Shown here: positions 7,899 to 16,652 of the stretch, in pieces | Position numbering within the stretch: position 1 is the first letter of the stretch | How the letters are laid out: the number at the start of each line of letters is the position of its first letter | Notes under the pieces: generated by a model | The model's database searches: none | Seen by the model: the letters and a program-made list of their open reading frames with translations, nothing else | What the model was told of the DNA's origin: nothing | Position numbers and translations under genes: made by a program | Origin: DASUAO01 sp035763745 | GTDB taxonomy: Bacteria > Actinomycetota > Acidimicrobiia > IMCC26256 > PALSA-555 | Direction: 5' to 3' | Assembly (NCBI GenBank): GCA_035763745.1 | Contig: DASUAO010000021.1 | Location: 108,082 to 172,081 of the forward strand | DNA length: 64,000 nt

Positions 7899-9320
7899 GT
7901 GACCACACCCCGCGGCGGCGACTCCGGCGAACCGCAGATCGCCGACTCGCTCCTCGACCTCGTCGGCAACACGCCGCTCGTTCGACTCAAGCGCGTGGGC
8001 GCCGACCTCGCCTGCGATCTCGTCGCGAAGGTCGAGATGCTCAACCCGGGTGGGAGCGTGAAGGACCGACCCGCGATCGCGATGATCGACGCGGCCGAAC
8101 GGTCGGGCGAGCTCGTCCCTGGCGGGACGATCGTCGAGCCGACGTCCGGCAACACCGGGGTCGGGCTCGCCATCGTCGCCGCACAACGCGGGTACCGGTG
8201 CGTCTTCGTGATGTCCGACAAGATGAGCGACGAGAAGGTCGCGCTCCTGCGCGCGTACGGCGCCGAGGTGGTCGTGTGCCCGACCGCGGTTCCGCCCGAG
8301 CACCCCGATTCGTACTACTCCGTCGCCGACCGGCTCACCGCGGAGATCCCGAACGCCTACCGCCCCAACCAGTACTACAACCAGGCCAACCCGGCCGAGC
8401 ACGAGCGCACCACCGGTCCGGAGATCTGGGAGCAGACGGCCGGCCGCATCACCCACTTCGTCGCCGGAATCGGGACCGGTGGGACGATCACGGGTGTGGC
8501 GCGGTACTTGAAGGCGCAGAACCCCGACATCCAGATCATCGGTGCCGACCCCGAGGGCTCGGTCTACTCGGGCGGCACCGGTCGGCCCTACCTGGTCGAG
8601 GGGGTGGGTGAGGACTTCTGGCCGCCCACGCACGACCACTCGCTCGTCGACCGGACGATCCTCGTCACCGACACCGAGTCGTTCCACGCGGCCCGGCGGG
8701 TCACTCGTGAGGAGGGCCTGCTGATCGGGGGCTCGTGCGGGACCGCCGTGCACGCCGCGCTCGTGGTCGGCGCCGATCTCGGCCCCGAGCACCTCGTCGT
8801 CGTGCTCCTCCCCGACTCCGGACGGGGCTACCTCTCGAAGATCTACAACGACGAGTGGATGATGCGCTTCGGCTTCTTGCGCGCCGACGGCCCCACCGTC
8901 GGCGACGTGCTCGACGCGAAGGGCGTGGCCGACCGCGACGAGGCGATCCCGAACCTCGTGCTGGTGACCCCCGACGAGCCGGCCCGGCGCGGATTCTCGC
9001 TGATGCGCGACCTCGGGGTCTCGCAGGTGATCGTGAGCGTGAGCAAGGAGCAGCCGCTCGCTGCCAAGGAGGTGAGCGGGACACTCTCGGAGCTCGAGCT
9101 CATGGACAAGGCGTTCCGGGACCCGTCCGTGCTCGATCGCCCCGCGGCGGAGGTGATGGAGCCCGCCATGCCGATGGTCGGGATCGGCGAGACCGTCAGC
9201 GACGTCGTCGACCGGCTCGACACCGCGTCGTCGGTCCTGGTGCTCGACGGTGGTCACCCGATCGGCGTGGTGACCCGCTCCGACGTGCTCAGCTTCCTCG
9301 CCGCGCGTTCCCCGGGATAG
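7899..9320 (+). CDS. cbs: Cystathionine beta-synthase
   Basis: 473 residues. The PLP-binding Lys is K55 in NPGGSVKDRPA; SGNTG (83-87) and GTGGT (192-196) form the cofactor phosphate and substrate loops. After the catalytic domain (to about 320) a pair of CBS domains occupies about 340-470, as in full-length actinobacterial enzymes; in other organisms this module binds adenosyl ligands. It condenses serine and homocysteine to cystathionine, the first step of reverse transsulfuration. There is no N-terminal haem-binding extension. It is followed after 11 bases by cystathionine gamma-synthase/lyase, so the pair makes or breaks cystathionine for cysteine/methionine exchange. The GTG start is preceded by a TANNNT box rather than a ribosome-binding site. 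Confidence 0.93.
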   Translation: MTTPRGGDSGEPQIADSLLDLVGNTPLVRLKRVGADLACDLVAKVEMLNPGGSVKDRPAIAMIDAAERSGELVPGGTIVEPTSGNTGVGLAIVAAQRGYRCVFVMSDKMSDEKVALLRAYGAEVVVCPTAVPPEHPDSYYSVADRLTAEIPNAYRPNQYYNQANPAEHERTTGPEIWEQTAGRITHFVAGIGTGGTITGVARYLKAQNPDIQIIGADPEGSVYSGGTGRPYLVEGVGEDFWPPTHDHSLVDRTILVTDTESFHAARRVTREEGLLIGGSCGTAVHAALVVGADLGPEHLVVVLLPDSGRGYLSKIYNDEWMMRFGFLRADGPTVGDVLDAKGVADRDEAIPNLVLVTPDEPARRGFSLMRDLGVSQVIVSVSKEQPLAAKEVSGTLSELELMDKAFRDPSVLDRPAAEVMEPAMPMVGIGETVSDVVDRLDTASSVLVLDGGHPIGVVTRSDVLSFLAARSPG

Positions 9321-9331
9321 GCCGGCGGGAG

Positions 9332-10504
9332 ATGAGCGACTTCGACGGGACCGAATTCGAGCATGCCGGCTTCGAGACGCGTGCGATCCACGTCGGTCAG
9401 GACCCCGATCCGGTCACCGGCGCCGTCGTCACGCCGATCAGCCTCGCGACGACGTTCGCCCAGGACGAGGTCGGCAAGCACGGTGGCTTCGAGTACGCGC
9501 GCACCGGCAACCCCACGCGCCGGGCGCTGGAGACGTGCGTCGCATCGCTGGAAGGTGCCGCGCACGGCCTCGCGTTCGCCAGCGGGATGGCTGCCGAGGA
9601 CACGGTGCTGCGCGCGCTCGTCGGGCCGGGAGACCACGTGGTCATCCCCAACGACGCGTACGGCGGCACGTACCGGCTCGTGGCCCGGGTCTTCGCGGCG
9701 ATGGGCGTGGAGTGGACGGCCGCCGATCCCAACGAAGCCGACGAACTCGCCGGTGCGATGCGGCCGCGCACCAAGGTCGTGTGGGTCGAGACGCCGACCA
9801 ACCCGATGCTCACCGTCGTCGACATCGCCGCGGTCGCCGAGGTCGCCCACGCGGCCGGGGCGCGGCTGGTCGTCGACAACACCTTCGCCACGCCGTACCT
9901 CCAGACCCCGCTCGCCGAGGGTGCCGACGTCGTCGTCCACTCGAGCACGAAGTACCTCGGCGGCCACTCCGACGTCGTCGGGGGTTTCGTGGCCACGAAC
10001 GACGCGGGGGTCGCCGAGCAGCTGGCGTTCCTCCAGAACGCCGTCGGCGCGGTGCCCTCGCCGTTCGACTGCTACCTCGTGCTGCGCGGCGTGAAGACGC
10101 TCGGCGTCCGGATGGAGCGCCACGGTGCTGCCGCGGCAGCGGTCGTGGACATGCTCGAGGCGCACCCTGCGGTTGCCCGGGTGCTGTACCCGGGGTTGAC
10201 CGGGCATCCCGGGCACGAGGTGGCGCAGCGTCAGATGCGAGGCTTCGGGGGGATGGTGAGCTTCCTCGCCGCGGGCGGAGAGGACGCCGCGCTCGCCGCC
10301 GTCGCGGCGACGAGGGTGTTCACGCTCGCCGAGTCCCTCGGGGCAGTGGAGTCGCTGATCGAGCACCCGGCTCGGATGACCCACGCATCGGCCGTCGACT
10401 CGCCGCTCGCCGTCGATCCCGCACTGGTGCGACTCTCCGTCGGCCTCGAGTCGATCGACGATCTCGTCACCGACCTCCGAGGAGCGCTCGACTCCGTCAC
10501 GTAG
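9332..10504 (+). CDS. metB: Cystathionine gamma-synthase/lyase, PLP-dependent
   Basis: 390 residues of the Cys/Met metabolism PLP enzyme family. YARTGNPT (55-62) and SGMAA (84-88) bind cofactor phosphate, VDNTFATPYLQ holds the pyridine-nitrogen Asp, and K207 in HSSTKYLGGHSD is the Schiff-base lysine. The C-terminus has the RLSVGLESIDDLVTDL pattern. Sequence alone does not separate synthase (MetB) from lyase activity; with cbs directly upstream, a lyase role in making cysteine is equally plausible. The ATG at 9332 directly follows GGCGGGAG, and the genes are 11 bases apart, consistent with one operon. Confidence 0.88.
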   Translation: MSDFDGTEFEHAGFETRAIHVGQDPDPVTGAVVTPISLATTFAQDEVGKHGGFEYARTGNPTRRALETCVASLEGAAHGLAFASGMAAEDTVLRALVGPGDHVVIPNDAYGGTYRLVARVFAAMGVEWTAADPNEADELAGAMRPRTKVVWVETPTNPMLTVVDIAAVAEVAHAAGARLVVDNTFATPYLQTPLAEGADVVVHSSTKYLGGHSDVVGGFVATNDAGVAEQLAFLQNAVGAVPSPFDCYLVLRGVKTLGVRMERHGAAAAAVVDMLEAHPAVARVLYPGLTGHPGHEVAQRQMRGFGGMVSFLAAGGEDAALAAVAATRVFTLAESLGAVESLIEHPARMTHASAVDSPLAVDPALVRLSVGLESIDDLVTDLRGALDSVT

Positions 10505-10561
10505 TTGCCGGGTCGGGACAAGGCGGGCAGTCTGGTCCGCAGATGGATCGAGGGAGGTGCC

Positions 10562-10861
10562 ATGAAGTTCGTGCAGATCATCGAGTTCACGACGTCGAAG
10601 GCCGACGAGGTGGCCAAGCTGGACGAGGACTGGATCGCGGCGACCAAGGGCAAGACGACCGCGACCCGCGTGCTGCGGTGCGTCGACCGCAACGACCCGA
10701 CCCGTCAGTTCACGATCGTGGAGTTCCCGTCCTACGACGCAGCGATGAAGAACTCCGAGATGCCGGAGACGGGAGCGATGGCCGAGAAGATGGCCGCGCT
10801 CTGCGACGGGCCACCGACGTTCTACGACCTGGACGTGACCGAGAGCCGCGACCTCGGCTGA
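10562..10861 (+). CDS. Small dimeric alpha/beta-barrel-like protein, function unknown
   Basis: 99 residues. The start is fixed by GGGAGG before ATG 10562. The pattern MKFVQIIEFTTSKADEVAKL, a central strand RVLRCVDRNDPTRQFTIVEF and a helix with AMKNSEMPET resembles dimeric alpha-beta barrel (ABM-like) proteins. No active-site residue stands out. It follows metB by 57 bases in the same direction and faces sdhB tail to tail. Confidence 0.6.
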   Translation: MKFVQIIEFTTSKADEVAKLDEDWIAATKGKTTATRVLRCVDRNDPTRQFTIVEFPSYDAAMKNSEMPETGAMAEKMAALCDGPPTFYDLDVTESRDLG

Positions 10862-10888
10862 GGTCGGGCCGGCCGGGGAGACCGGCTC

Positions 10889-11650
10889 CTACGGCTGGCT
10901 GGCGAGGCGGCGCTGCTTGAACTGGGCGCGGATGTAGTCGCGGTTCATCAGCGCGATGAAGTCGATCGAGATCTCCTTCGGGCACGCGGCTTCGCACTCG
11001 CCGTGGTTCGTGCACGAGCCGAACCACCGCTCCATCTCGTCGACCATCGCGATGGTGCGGTTCCACCGCTCCGGCTGCCCCTGCGGAAGCAGGTTCAGGT
11101 GCTCGAGCTTCGCGGCGGTGAAGAGCTGCGCCGCGCTGTTGGGGCATGCGGCGACGCACGCGCCGCACCCGATGCACGCGGCGGCGTCCATCGCGGTGTC
11201 GGACACCTCCTTGGGCACGAGGATCAGGTTCGCGTCGGGTGCAGTGCCGGTGGGGGCGGTGATGTAGCCGCCGGCCTCGACGATGCGGTCGAACGACGAC
11301 CGGTCGACGCAGAGGTCCTTCAGGATGGGGAACGCCCGGGCCCGCCACGGCTCGACGGTGATGTGCGCACCGTCCTCGAACTTGCGCATGTGCAGCTGAC
11401 AGGTGGCGGTGCCCAGCTCGGGGCCGTGGGGCCGTCCGTTGATCATCATCGAGCACGATCCGCAGATGCCCTCACGGCAGTCGTGGTCGAACGCGACCGG
11501 CTCCACGTCGTCGACGATGAGCCGGTCGTTGAGCACGTCGAAGAGCTCGAGGATCGACATGTCGGGGCTCACGTCGTCGACGTCGTAGGACTCGAAGGCG
11601 CCGGGCGCGTCCGGTCCCTGCTGTCGCCAGACCTTGAGGGTGACCTTCAC
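10889..11650 (-). CDS. sdhB: Succinate dehydrogenase iron-sulfur subunit
   Basis: 253 residues. The N-terminal ferredoxin domain binds [2Fe-2S] through C58, C63, C66 (CREGICGSC) and C84. The C-terminal domain carries CIGCGACVAACP and a later CTNHGECEAACP, the ligand sets for [4Fe-4S] and [3Fe-4S] clusters. It passes electrons from the SdhA flavin to the membrane quinone site. The GTG at 11650 starts at the expected family N-terminus. It is the last gene of sdhC-sdhA-sdhB, 13 bases after sdhA. The extended sequence resembles the Bacillus/Bacteroidetes-like (type B) complex II rather than the proteobacterial one. Confidence 0.93.
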   Translation of the reverse strand: MKVTLKVWRQQGPDAPGAFESYDVDDVSPDMSILELFDVLNDRLIVDDVEPVAFDHDCREGICGSCSMMINGRPHGPELGTATCQLHMRKFEDGAHITVEPWRARAFPILKDLCVDRSSFDRIVEAGGYITAPTGTAPDANLILVPKEVSDTAMDAAACIGCGACVAACPNSAAQLFTAAKLEHLNLLPQGQPERWNRTIAMVDEMERWFGSCTNHGECEAACPKEISIDFIALMNRDYIRAQFKQRRLASQP

Positions 11651-11663
11651 CGTGGGGCTGCTC

Positions 11664-13601
11664 CTACTTGTAGGACCGCTGGGCGAGCTGGACGGCCTCG
11701 AACTCGAGGTCCTCCTTGTGCAGCGTGGGCTTCGCGAGGTCGCCCGAGTACTCCCACGCGGCGACGTATGCGAACTCGTCGTCGTTGCGGAGGGCCTCGC
11801 CTTCCTCGGTCTGGTGCTCGACCCGGAAGTGCCCACCGCAGCTCTCTTCTCGATGCAGCGCGTCGCGCACCATGAGCTCGCCGAACTCGAAGAAGTCCTC
11901 GACCCGACCTGCCTTCTCGAGCGACTGGTTCAACGACTCACCGTCGCCGATCACCTTCACGTCGCGGTGGAACTCGTCTCGGAGCGCCGGGAGGTCGGTG
12001 AGCGCCTGCCCGAGCGACTCCTTGCTGCGGGCCATGCCGCACTGGTCCCAGAGGATCTTCCCGAGCTCGCGGTGGAAGTCGTCGACGGTGCGGGTCCCGT
12101 TGACCGAGAGCAGGGACTGCACACGGTCGTTGACCTCGGCCTCGACCGTCGCGAACGCAGGGTCGTCGGTCGGGACCGGGTCCTCACCGAGCTGTGGTGC
12201 GAGGTAGTCGCCGATGGTCGCCGGGAGTACGAAGTAGCCGTCGGCGAGGCCCTGCATCAGTGCGCTCGCACCCAGGCGGTTGGCGCCGTGGTCCGAGAAG
12301 TTCGCCTCGCCGAGCACGTAGAGCCCGGGGACGTTGCTCATCAGGTTGTAGTCGACCCAGAGCCCGCCCATCGTGTAATGGACCGCGGGGTAGATGCGCA
12401 TCGGCATCTGGTACGGGTCCTCGCCGGTGATCCGGTCGTACATCTGGAAGAGGTTCCCGTAGCGCTCCTCGATGGCGTGGCGACCGAGCCGAGCGGTGGC
12501 CTCGGCGAAGTCGAGGTACACCCCGTTCTTGCGCGCGCCGACCCCACGACCGTCGTCGACCTCCTTCTTGGCGGCGCGCGAGGCGACGTCGCGGGGGACG
12601 AGGTTGCCGAACGCCGGGTAGCGGCGCTCGAGGTAGTAGTCGCGCTCGCTCTCGGGGATCTCCGCGGCCGGGCGCGGGTCGTCGGCCTGCGCCGGGACCC
12701 AGATCCGGCCGTCGTTGCGGAGGGACTCGCTCATCAGCGTGAGCTTCGACTGGAAGTCGTCGCTCGCGGGGATGCACGTCGGGTGGATCTGGGTGTAGCA
12801 GGGGTTCGCGAACGCGGCGCCGCGCCGGTGGGCCCTCCAGATCGCAGAGGCGTTCGAGTTCTTCGCGTTCGTCGACAGGTAGAAGGCGTTCCCGTAGCCG
12901 CCGGTGGCCAGCACGACCGCGTGACCCGAGAACGACCGCACCTCACCCGACACGAGGTCGCGGGTGACGACACCGACCGCGCGTCCGTCGGCCAGGACGA
13001 GGTCGAGCATCTCGGTGCGCGGGTGCAGCGACACGTTGCCGAGGTGCACCTGGCGGGCGAGGGCCTGGTAGGCGCCGAGGAGGAGCTGCTGACCGGTCTG
13101 GCCGCGTGCGTAGAACGTGCGCGAGACCTGGGCGCCACCGAAGCTCCGGTTGTCGAGGAGCCCGCCGTACTCGCGGGCGAACGGGACCCCCTGGGCGACG
13201 CACTGGTCGATGATGTTGACGCTCAGCTGGGCGAGGCGGTGCACGTTGGCCTCACGGGCGCGGTAGTCGCCGCCCTTGACCGTGTCGTAGAAGAGCCGGT
13301 GCACGCTGTCGCCGTCGTTGCGGTAGTTCTTCGCCGCGTTGATCCCGCCCTGGGCCGCGATGCTGTGGGCGCGCCGGGGCGAGTCGTGGAAGGTGAGCAG
13401 CTCGACCTCGTAGCCGAGCTCGCCGAGGGTCGCCGCGGCGGAGGCTCCCGCGAGGCCGCTTCCGACGACGACCACCTTGAACTTCCGGCGGTTCGACGGG
13501 TTGACGAGCTTCACCGAGAACTTGTGGTTGTCCCACTTCTCGGCGAGAGGACCCTCGGGGATGCGGGCGTCGAGGTCGCCCACCTTCGTCGCGGGGCTCA
13601 T
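11664..13601 (-). CDS. sdhA: Succinate dehydrogenase flavoprotein subunit
   Basis: 645 residues. The Rossmann FAD motif is KVVVVGSGLAGASAAATLGE. HSIAAQGGINAAKN contains the His expected to bind FAD covalently. Substrate-site signatures follow: HPTCIP, and HGANRLGASALMQGLADGY near the end of the FAD domain. The C-terminal helical domain ends KPTLHKEDLEFE. It oxidises succinate to fumarate at the inner face of the membrane. The size and the single large cytochrome subunit upstream fit type B complex II. Its ATG overlaps the sdhC stop (ATGA). Confidence 0.94.
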   Translation of the reverse strand: MSPATKVGDLDARIPEGPLAEKWDNHKFSVKLVNPSNRRKFKVVVVGSGLAGASAAATLGELGYEVELLTFHDSPRRAHSIAAQGGINAAKNYRNDGDSVHRLFYDTVKGGDYRAREANVHRLAQLSVNIIDQCVAQGVPFAREYGGLLDNRSFGGAQVSRTFYARGQTGQQLLLGAYQALARQVHLGNVSLHPRTEMLDLVLADGRAVGVVTRDLVSGEVRSFSGHAVVLATGGYGNAFYLSTNAKNSNASAIWRAHRRGAAFANPCYTQIHPTCIPASDDFQSKLTLMSESLRNDGRIWVPAQADDPRPAAEIPESERDYYLERRYPAFGNLVPRDVASRAAKKEVDDGRGVGARKNGVYLDFAEATARLGRHAIEERYGNLFQMYDRITGEDPYQMPMRIYPAVHYTMGGLWVDYNLMSNVPGLYVLGEANFSDHGANRLGASALMQGLADGYFVLPATIGDYLAPQLGEDPVPTDDPAFATVEAEVNDRVQSLLSVNGTRTVDDFHRELGKILWDQCGMARSKESLGQALTDLPALRDEFHRDVKVIGDGESLNQSLEKAGRVEDFFEFGELMVRDALHREESCGGHFRVEHQTEEGEALRNDDEFAYVAAWEYSGDLAKPTLHKEDLEFEAVQLAQRSYK

Positions 13602-14413
13602 CGGTTCACCGCCCCGGTCGTGATGAGGAGCGGCATGCTGATGTTCCCAACGGTGATGACGACGGCGAAGACGATCGCGAACGTGCGGCGCCACTGGTTC
13701 CAGCGGGGGTTGTTGAGCCCCAGGCTCTGGAACATCGACCAGAGTCCGTGGAAGAGGTGCAGCCCGAGCGCGAGCATCGCGACGATGTAGACCGCCGCGA
13801 CGGGTTCCCGCTCGAACGAGTTGAAGAGGTTGTCGTAGACCTCGCCGCGGACGAAGTCGGGGTTCGCGTTCCCCCACGTGAGGTCCATGAGGTGGAAGAT
13901 CACGAAGAGGGCGACGATGATCCCGGTCCACCGCATGGTGCGCGACGCGAAGCTCGCGGCGGCGTAGTCGCGCTGGGACCGGTACCGGTCCGGGCGGGCC
14001 TTGCGGTTCATCTTGGTGAGCTGGGCGGCGGCGATGATGTGGATCGCGACCGCAGCGATCAGACCGATCCGCAGTCCCCAGAGCAGCACGGTGCGGGGGA
14101 ACGCCGGCTCACCGAGATCGCGGAGCCATTCGGCGTACTCGTTGAGGTGCGACTCCCCGGTGAAGACCTTGAGGTTGCCGATCATGTGGGCGACGACGAA
14201 GCCGAACAGCGCGATGCCGCTGACCGCCATCAGCCACTTCTTCGCGACCGCCGACCGGTAGAACTCGACCAGGAACGGGGCGGAGCGGGTGGGCGGCGGG
14301 ACCGGTTCGCCCGTCGACCGCGCGAGCCGCTCGGCCGCGTCGGCACCCTCGTGCTGCTCGGCCGTCGAGACGACCTCACCGTGGCCGACTGCGGTCCCTC
14401 CGGCCTTCGCCAT
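13598..14413 (-). CDS. sdhC: Succinate dehydrogenase cytochrome b subunit
   Basis: 271 residues, starting at ATG 14413 behind AGGAGGGG. About 45 hydrophilic residues precede the membrane domain. Five hydrophobic helices follow: around WLMAVSGIALFGFVVAHMIG, VLLWGLRIGLIAAVAIHII, WTGIIVALFVIFHLMDL, VAAVYIVAMLALGLHLFHG and TFAIVFAVVITVGNISMPL. Histidines in the helices (HMIG, HII, FHL, LHLFHG) are candidates for two haem b groups. This matches the single-subunit, five-helix type of complex II anchor. It heads the sdhCAB operon. Confidence 0.9.
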   Translation of the reverse strand: MAKAGGTAVGHGEVVSTAEQHEGADAAERLARSTGEPVPPPTRSAPFLVEFYRSAVAKKWLMAVSGIALFGFVVAHMIGNLKVFTGESHLNEYAEWLRDLGEPAFPRTVLLWGLRIGLIAAVAIHIIAAAQLTKMNRKARPDRYRSQRDYAAASFASRTMRWTGIIVALFVIFHLMDLTWGNANPDFVRGEVYDNLFNSFEREPVAAVYIVAMLALGLHLFHGLWSMFQSLGLNNPRWNQWRRTFAIVFAVVITVGNISMPLLITTGAVNR

Positions 14414-14554
14414 CAACCCCTCCTGGGCCTCACCTCGCGCGCCCTCGATCGGGTCGACGCTATCGCCGGGCATGGTCCGGACGCCGACTCGGGGCACCGA
14501 TCCCGGGGTGGCGGCCGGTGTGGTGGCGCCGGGGGACTCGGTCGCGGTCCCGGA

Positions 14555-14560
14555 TAACCT
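14555..14560 (+). promoter_or_regulatory. -10 element for leaderless start of the MoxR-type ATPase gene
   Basis: TAACCT is followed by seven bases GCCGGGC and ATG 14568. The same seven bases and spacing precede the VWA partner gene at 17693. Confidence 0.5.
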
Positions 14561-14567
14561 GCCGGGC

Positions 14568-15977
14568 ATGGCCACTTCCTCACGACCGGGAACACTCGGC
14601 GAGCTGCGCGCCCAGGGCTGGGTCTCGCGCCCGGTGAAGCAAGAGGTGCGTGAGCACGCCGCCGAGCGCATCGCCGCCGGACGACCCGTCATCGAAGGGG
14701 TCGTCGGGTTCGAGCAGACGGTCCTGCCGCAGGTGGAGAACGCCCTGCTGGCCGCCCACGACCTGATCTTCCTCGGCGAGCGCGGCCAGGCGAAGACCCG
14801 CATGATCCGGGCGCTCATCGAGCTGCTCGACGAGTGGATGCCGATCGTGGCGGGCAGCGAGATCAACGACGATCCGTACGCACCCATCTCCCACCACGCC
14901 CGGGTGCTGGTCGCCGAGCGGGGCGACGAGACGCCGATCGAGTGGGTGCACCGAGAGCGGCGATTCGGTGAGAAGCTCGCCACGCCCGACACGTCGATCG
15001 CCGATCTCATCGGTGAGGTCGACCCGATCAAGGTCGCGGAGGGCCGCTACCTCTCCGACGAGCTCACCATCCACTACGGCCTGGTCCCGCGCACCAACCG
15101 CGGCATCTTCGCGATCAACGAGCTCCCCGACCTCGCCGAGCGGATCCAGGTGGGGCTGCTCAACGTGCTGGAGGAGCGCGACGTCCAGATCCGGGGCTAC
15201 AAGATCCGCCTCCCCCTCGACCTGATGCTCGTGGCGTCGGCGAACCCCGAGGACTACACGAACCGCGGTCGGATCATCACACCGCTCAAGGACCGGTTCG
15301 GTGCCCAGATCCGCACCCACTACCCGCTCGACGTCGACGCCGAGATGGACGTCGTCGAGCAGGAGGCCGAGATCGCGCCTACCGACGGCATCCGCGTGGA
15401 CGTCCCCGACTTCATGGCCGAGATCGTCTCGGCGATCAGCCAGAACGCCCGCCGGTCACCGCACGTGAACCAACGGTCCGGGGTGTCGGTCCGGATGTCC
15501 GTCGCCAACTTCGAGACGATGGTCGCCAACGCGACGCGGCGAGCGTTGCGCAACGGCGAGGAGGACGTCGTCCCTCGCGTGAGCGATCTCGGCGCACTCG
15601 CCGCCAGCACAGCCGGGAAGATGGAGTTCGAGACCGTCGACGACGGCCGCGAGGAGCAGGTGCTCGACCGGATCGTCAGCGCCGCGACACTCGAGACGTT
15701 CCGGAGCGCATGCAGTCCGGAGAACCTCACGGCGCTCGTCGCCGCGTTCGAAGGCGGGTTGGTCGTCCACACCGGTGACGACGTGCCGGCGTCGGAGTAC
15801 GCCAAGCTGCTCTCCGAGCTCCCCGGGCTCTCCGACACGCTGGAGGAGCTCGAGATCGCGGAGTCCCCGGCCGGCGTGGCGTCCGCGGTCGAGTTCGTGC
15901 TCGAGGGCCTGCACCTGTCGAAGCGTCTCAACAAGGACGCCGTCGGTGGCAAGGCGTCCTACCGAGGTCGCGGCTGA
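14568..15977 (+). CDS. MoxR-type AAA+ ATPase (magnesium chelatase-like)
   Basis: 469 residues. The Walker A motif is GERGQAKT (70-77). IFAINELPDLAERIQ supplies the Walker B/acidic region, and VASANPEDYTNRGRIITPLKDRFG the sensor-1 and arginine-finger region of MoxR/chelatase ATPases. The C-terminal third is helical and acidic. Homologues such as mycobacterial Rv0958 are paired with a VWA-domain protein; together they probably act as a chaperone that remodels or metallates a partner. Here the VWA partner is 1.7 kb away at 17693, with two minus-strand genes between. Both genes begin with the same TANNNT-GCCGGGC-ATG arrangement, which suggests shared regulation. Confidence 0.85.
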   Translation: MATSSRPGTLGELRAQGWVSRPVKQEVREHAAERIAAGRPVIEGVVGFEQTVLPQVENALLAAHDLIFLGERGQAKTRMIRALIELLDEWMPIVAGSEINDDPYAPISHHARVLVAERGDETPIEWVHRERRFGEKLATPDTSIADLIGEVDPIKVAEGRYLSDELTIHYGLVPRTNRGIFAINELPDLAERIQVGLLNVLEERDVQIRGYKIRLPLDLMLVASANPEDYTNRGRIITPLKDRFGAQIRTHYPLDVDAEMDVVEQEAEIAPTDGIRVDVPDFMAEIVSAISQNARRSPHVNQRSGVSVRMSVANFETMVANATRRALRNGEEDVVPRVSDLGALAASTAGKMEFETVDDGREEQVLDRIVSAATLETFRSACSPENLTALVAAFEGGLVVHTGDDVPASEYAKLLSELPGLSDTLEELEIAESPAGVASAVEFVLEGLHLSKRLNKDAVGGKASYRGRG

Positions 15978-15992
15978 CCGAGCCGACACCGT

Positions 15993-16037
15993 CTTGACGT
16001 CGGACAGGGTCGCCACGACACCTTCCGCGACGCCAAG
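15993..16037. repeat. Palindromic repeat family C, copy 1
   Basis: CTTGACGTCG (15993-16002) pairs with CGACGCCAAG (16028-16037) with one mismatch; 25 bases lie between. The same element, with TTGG(A)CGTCGGACA on the left and CGACGCCAA on the right, occurs at 60722-60773. This copy lies between two convergent genes and might also act as a terminator, although no T run follows. Confidence 0.6.
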
Positions 16038-16057
16038 AGTCTTGGGAGAGCGGGGGA

Positions 16058-16447
16058 TCAGATCCCGCTGTCGCGCTCGTAGACGTTGCACGCCTGGTTC
16101 GCGAACCGGTTCACGTTCTCGACCGCGGTCTTGACATCGGGGTCGTCGCGGATGCCCGGCTCGGTCTCGACGCGGCGCAGCGCGTCGGCGAACGTCTCGG
16201 CGTCGGCCCTGATCTCCTCCGGCGCGGCCTCGGCGAGCGCCTCGACGAGCGGGAGCTGACGCTCGACGTCGGCCCTGCCCTTCTCTTGCGCCCGCTCCAG
16301 CTCGGTGTTGTACCGGTCGGCGGCCCGACAGAACGCGCGGGACGCCTCCGGCCGGGGCTCGGTCGAGCACGCCGCGCCGAGCGCGGCGACGGCGGCGACG
16401 GCGGCGACGGCGGAAAGCATCGGAATGCGGCGTCGACGATTGGGCAC
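16058..16447 (-). CDS. Small lipoprotein of unknown function
   Basis: 129 residues from GTG 16447 (an ATG at 16420 is an alternative). An Arg-rich start and the hydrophobic stretch MLSAVAAVAAVAALGAAC end in a lipobox LGAAC, so a lipid-anchored exported protein is expected. The mature part is helical and charged, with two further cysteines (SRAFCRAAD and NQACNVYE). The family is not recognised. It resembles in overall plan the secreted protein at 2528-3004 (helical, few Cys). It sits between the MoxR-type ATPase and the DUF559 gene, on the opposite strand. Confidence 0.65.
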   Translation of the reverse strand: MPNRRRRIPMLSAVAAVAAVAALGAACSTEPRPEASRAFCRAADRYNTELERAQEKGRADVERQLPLVEALAEAAPEEIRADAETFADALRRVETEPGIRDDPDVKTAVENVNRFANQACNVYERDSGI

Positions 16448-16510
16448 CGCGCGAGTCTGCCCGTCTCCACCGCTCCGCCGGGGATCGCGCTGGGCCCCTC
16501 GGCCCCCGGG

Positions 16511-16570
16511 CGAGCAAGTGACGTTCGTGGTCCGAATCGAGTCCTCGGCGTCACCTGGTCGGTGGGCGGG
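16511..16570. repeat. Palindromic repeat family A, copy 1
   Basis: Sixty bases repeated almost exactly at 16593-16652 (one difference). The left end CGAGCAAGTGACG and the right end CGTCACCTGGTCG are imperfect inverted repeats. Another member at 17610-17660 lies on the far side of the DUF559 gene. Confidence 0.75.
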
Positions 16571-16592
16571 GACCCAAGTGCCCCACCCATCA

Positions 16593-16652
16593 CGAGCAAG
16601 TGACGTTCGTGGTCCGAATCGAGTCCTCAGCGTCACCTGGTCGGTGGGCGGG
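16593..16652. repeat. Palindromic repeat family A, copy 2
   Basis: Direct repeat of copy 1 with a 22-base spacer between them. It overlaps the 3' end of the minus-strand DUF559 gene, whose TGA stop (16635-16633) lies in the right-hand arm, so the last codons are encoded by the repeat. Confidence 0.75.

Noticed and set aside
11634..13790. Long open frame of 718 codons on the + strand
   Set aside because: It lies opposite sdhA and the end of sdhC, which have full motifs; the composition is low-complexity and no family is visible. It is a GC-rich antisense shadow.
16511..16652. Two close direct repeats considered as a CRISPR array
   Set aside because: Only two copies, 60-base repeats with a 22-base spacer, no leader or cas genes; the third copy is a kilobase away. 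They are palindromic interspersed repeats.
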